Assembly (NCBI GenBank): GCA_002068775.1
Contig: MWAX01000160.1
Coordinates: 1 to 15,773, forward strand
Source of the DNA: Actinobacteria bacterium ADurb.Bin346
GTDB taxonomy: Bacteria > Actinomycetota > Humimicrobiia > Humimicrobiales > Humimicrobiaceae
Direction: 5' to 3'
DNA length: 15,773 bases
Positions 14,520 through 15,773 of the stretch are shown piece by piece. The position numbers and the translations under genes are program-made. The notes beneath the pieces are model-generated. The model made no database searches. It had not been told where the DNA came from and saw only the letters and a list, made by a program, of their open reading frames with translations. Positions within the stretch are counted from its first letter, which is position 1. The number at the start of each line of letters is the position of its first letter.

Positions 14520-15683
14520 TCAGGCAAGTCGGAAAATAACCGAGAAAGTTGAGCCTTTTCCGACTATGCTTTCAGCATGTATATTTGTGTGATGTATCTC
14601 AGCGATTTCCTTTGCAATGGAAAGGCCAAGACCCGTGCCATTATTATGAAATTCCACAGCATTATTTGAGCGGAAGAATTCATTAAAAATCAGCCCTATA
14701 TTTTTTTCCGGTATTCCTATCCCATGGTCTTTTACTGCAATGCTTACCTGTGAAGCTCCGGTTTTATTTATTATTACATCAATTTCTGTTCCGTCAGCAG
14801 AATAATTAATTGCATTCTCAATGAGAACTGTGAATAAAATATCTATTTGCTTTGCATTTCCCCTAATATAGAAAGATTCAAGAGGAGGTTTAAAGTTTAT
14901 TTTTATATCTTTTGCCTGTGCGATTACCTTGCATTTCTGTATTGATGCCGCAAGTATGTCAGTAATGTCCAGTCTTTCTATAATCATATCTTCAGCATCC
15001 CTGGACTTTAGTTTTGCAAGCTCAAGCATCTCTTTTATGACATTTGTCAGCATTTTACATCTTTCCCTTATTTTCAATACGATGTCTCTTGTCTGATGCG
15101 ACAGCTGGCCGGCATAGCCTTCAAGCATGATGTCAACATAACTCTGTATTGCGGCAAATGGCGCTTTTAGCTGATGCGTGGCATATAAGAGGTACTTTGT
15201 TTTTTCCTCATTCATTTCCTGAAGCTTGTGGCTGAGTTTTTCATATTCGAGCATTTCTTTTTCAAGTTCAACATTTGTTCTTTCCAGCTCTTCTGTCCTC
15301 TCAATTATTTTTTGTTCAAGATTATTTTTATATTCATTGAGATTTAAATTTATCTCATTGTAAGCATCGAGAAGATTGTATATTATCCTTGATCCCTCTG
15401 CACCAATAAGACTGATTTCAGGAGATTTTTTTACGCTGAGATCTTTAAAAACATCCGGGTTTCCGGTTGCTTCAAAAATGAGATTGACTTCTCCATCTGA
15501 AAGAATAGTTCCGTAACTGGTAATGAATTTTATATTATGCTGTTTTGCAAACAATACTCCTGCCGCATTGGGGTTTATATCGCAAACATACTTTATAATC
15601 ACTCCCGGAATGTCAAGCAGGACCTTAAGCAGCGCAAGTCCGCCGTTTCCTGCACCTATTAATGCTATTACGCCTTCATTCAT
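14520..15683 (-). CDS. soluble histidine kinase with N-terminal Rossmann-type nucleotide-binding domain
   Basis: The 387-aa protein has no membrane segment or signal and so is cytosolic. Residues 4-105 look like a dinucleotide-binding fold: GAGNGG at 10-15, an acid at the end of the second strand (D35 in VCDINP, favouring NAD over NADP), then EATGNPDVF (71-79) as in dihydrodipicolinate reductase and homoserine dehydrogenase, and LIGAEGSRI. A coiled coil (about 112-165) leads to a complete kinase core. This comprises H170 in ATHQLKAP as phospho-acceptor, N290/N293 in the N box, D319 in VKDHGIGIP, the F box NEFFRS and GTGLGLS (349-355). It should autophosphorylate and pass phosphate to a response regulator, none of which is encoded in the window. 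The sensory domain suggests response to NAD(H) or a related metabolite; this is inference. An AAAGGA lies upstream of the ATG. Confidence 0.9.
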   Translation of the reverse strand: MNEGVIALIGAGNGGLALLKVLLDIPGVIIKYVCDINPNAAGVLFAKQHNIKFITSYGTILSDGEVNLIFEATGNPDVFKDLSVKKSPEISLIGAEGSRIIYNLLDAYNEINLNLNEYKNNLEQKIIERTEELERTNVELEKEMLEYEKLSHKLQEMNEEKTKYLLYATHQLKAPFAAIQSYVDIMLEGYAGQLSHQTRDIVLKIRERCKMLTNVIKEMLELAKLKSRDAEDMIIERLDITDILAASIQKCKVIAQAKDIKINFKPPLESFYIRGNAKQIDILFTVLIENAINYSADGTEIDVIINKTGASQVSIAVKDHGIGIPEKNIGLIFNEFFRSNNAVEFHNNGTGLGLSIAKEIAEIHHTNIHAESIVGKGSTFSVIFRLA

Positions 15684-15720
15684 CTTTTTTCCTTTATTTT
15701 TGATATATTGATATTGTACA

Positions 15721-15748
15721 ATGATAAATAGATTCTATGAACAGTTAA
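15721..15748 (-). promoter_or_regulatory. candidate promoter of the histidine kinase gene
   Basis: On the minus strand, TTAACT (plus-strand AGTTAA 15743-15748, 4 of 6), a 16-base spacer and TATCAT (plus-strand ATGATA 15721-15726, 5 of 6) point toward the kinase gene. A perfect 10-bp palindrome ATTGTACAAT (15713-15722) overlaps the downstream edge of the -10. The sequence beyond 15750 to the right end holds no gene I can see. Confidence 0.45.
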
Positions 15749-15773
15749 TTATCATTTTAAAATCAAAAAATTA

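Overview
The window is AT-rich, uses the standard bacterial code, and looks like ordinary chromosome of an anaerobic or microaerophilic bacterium with a monoderm-type envelope. Pointers to this are a secreted Amidase_3 wall hydrolase carrying DUF4214 and LytR_C domains, two or three lipoproteins, an Rrf2-type regulator with three clustered cysteines, and a MarR-linked heterodimeric ABC exporter of the kind common in Clostridia. LytR_C domains are frequent in Actinobacteriota, so a low-GC deep-branching actinobacterium is as possible as a Firmicute. I cannot decide between them. I see no phage, IS element, tRNA, rRNA or CRISPR array.

Layout. (1) 1-105 is the 3' end of a GalT-type nucleotidyltransferase. 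(2) 280-2046 is an exported N-acetylmuramoyl-L-alanine amidase. (3) 2234-4087 is a two-gene unit: a DUF3887-like lipoprotein and a beta-CASP metallo-beta-lactamase nuclease. It sits behind a strong promoter whose -10 is covered by a GATAC-N7-GTATC palindrome. (4) Leftward from 5965 to 4094 are an Rrf2-family regulator, a Gmad2-domain lipoprotein and a small hypothetical protein. The Rrf2 promoter carries the same palindrome in the same place. (5) 6271-8724 is a large membrane protein with a spermidine-synthase-like core. (6) 8757-9530 (minus) is a protein-L-isoaspartate methyltransferase with an export or lipoprotein signal. (7) 9812-14457 is a MarR regulator and two half-size ABC exporters in overlapping reading frames. 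The MarR frame appears broken by one base in a run of seven T. (8) 14520-15683 (minus) is a soluble histidine kinase with an N-terminal Rossmann-type nucleotide-binding domain.

How it fits together. The best-supported regulatory circuit is local. The Rrf2 protein probably represses its own gene and, through a near-identical operator 3.9 kb away, the lipoprotein/nuclease operon. A second, separate circuit is MarR autoregulation of the ABC exporter operon through a 33-bp dyad over its -10. The most unusual proteins are the Rossmann-domain kinase (a possible cytosolic NAD(H) or metabolite sensor), the apparently exported isoaspartate repair enzyme, and the spermidine-synthase-like membrane protein that lacks an expected catalytic aspartate.
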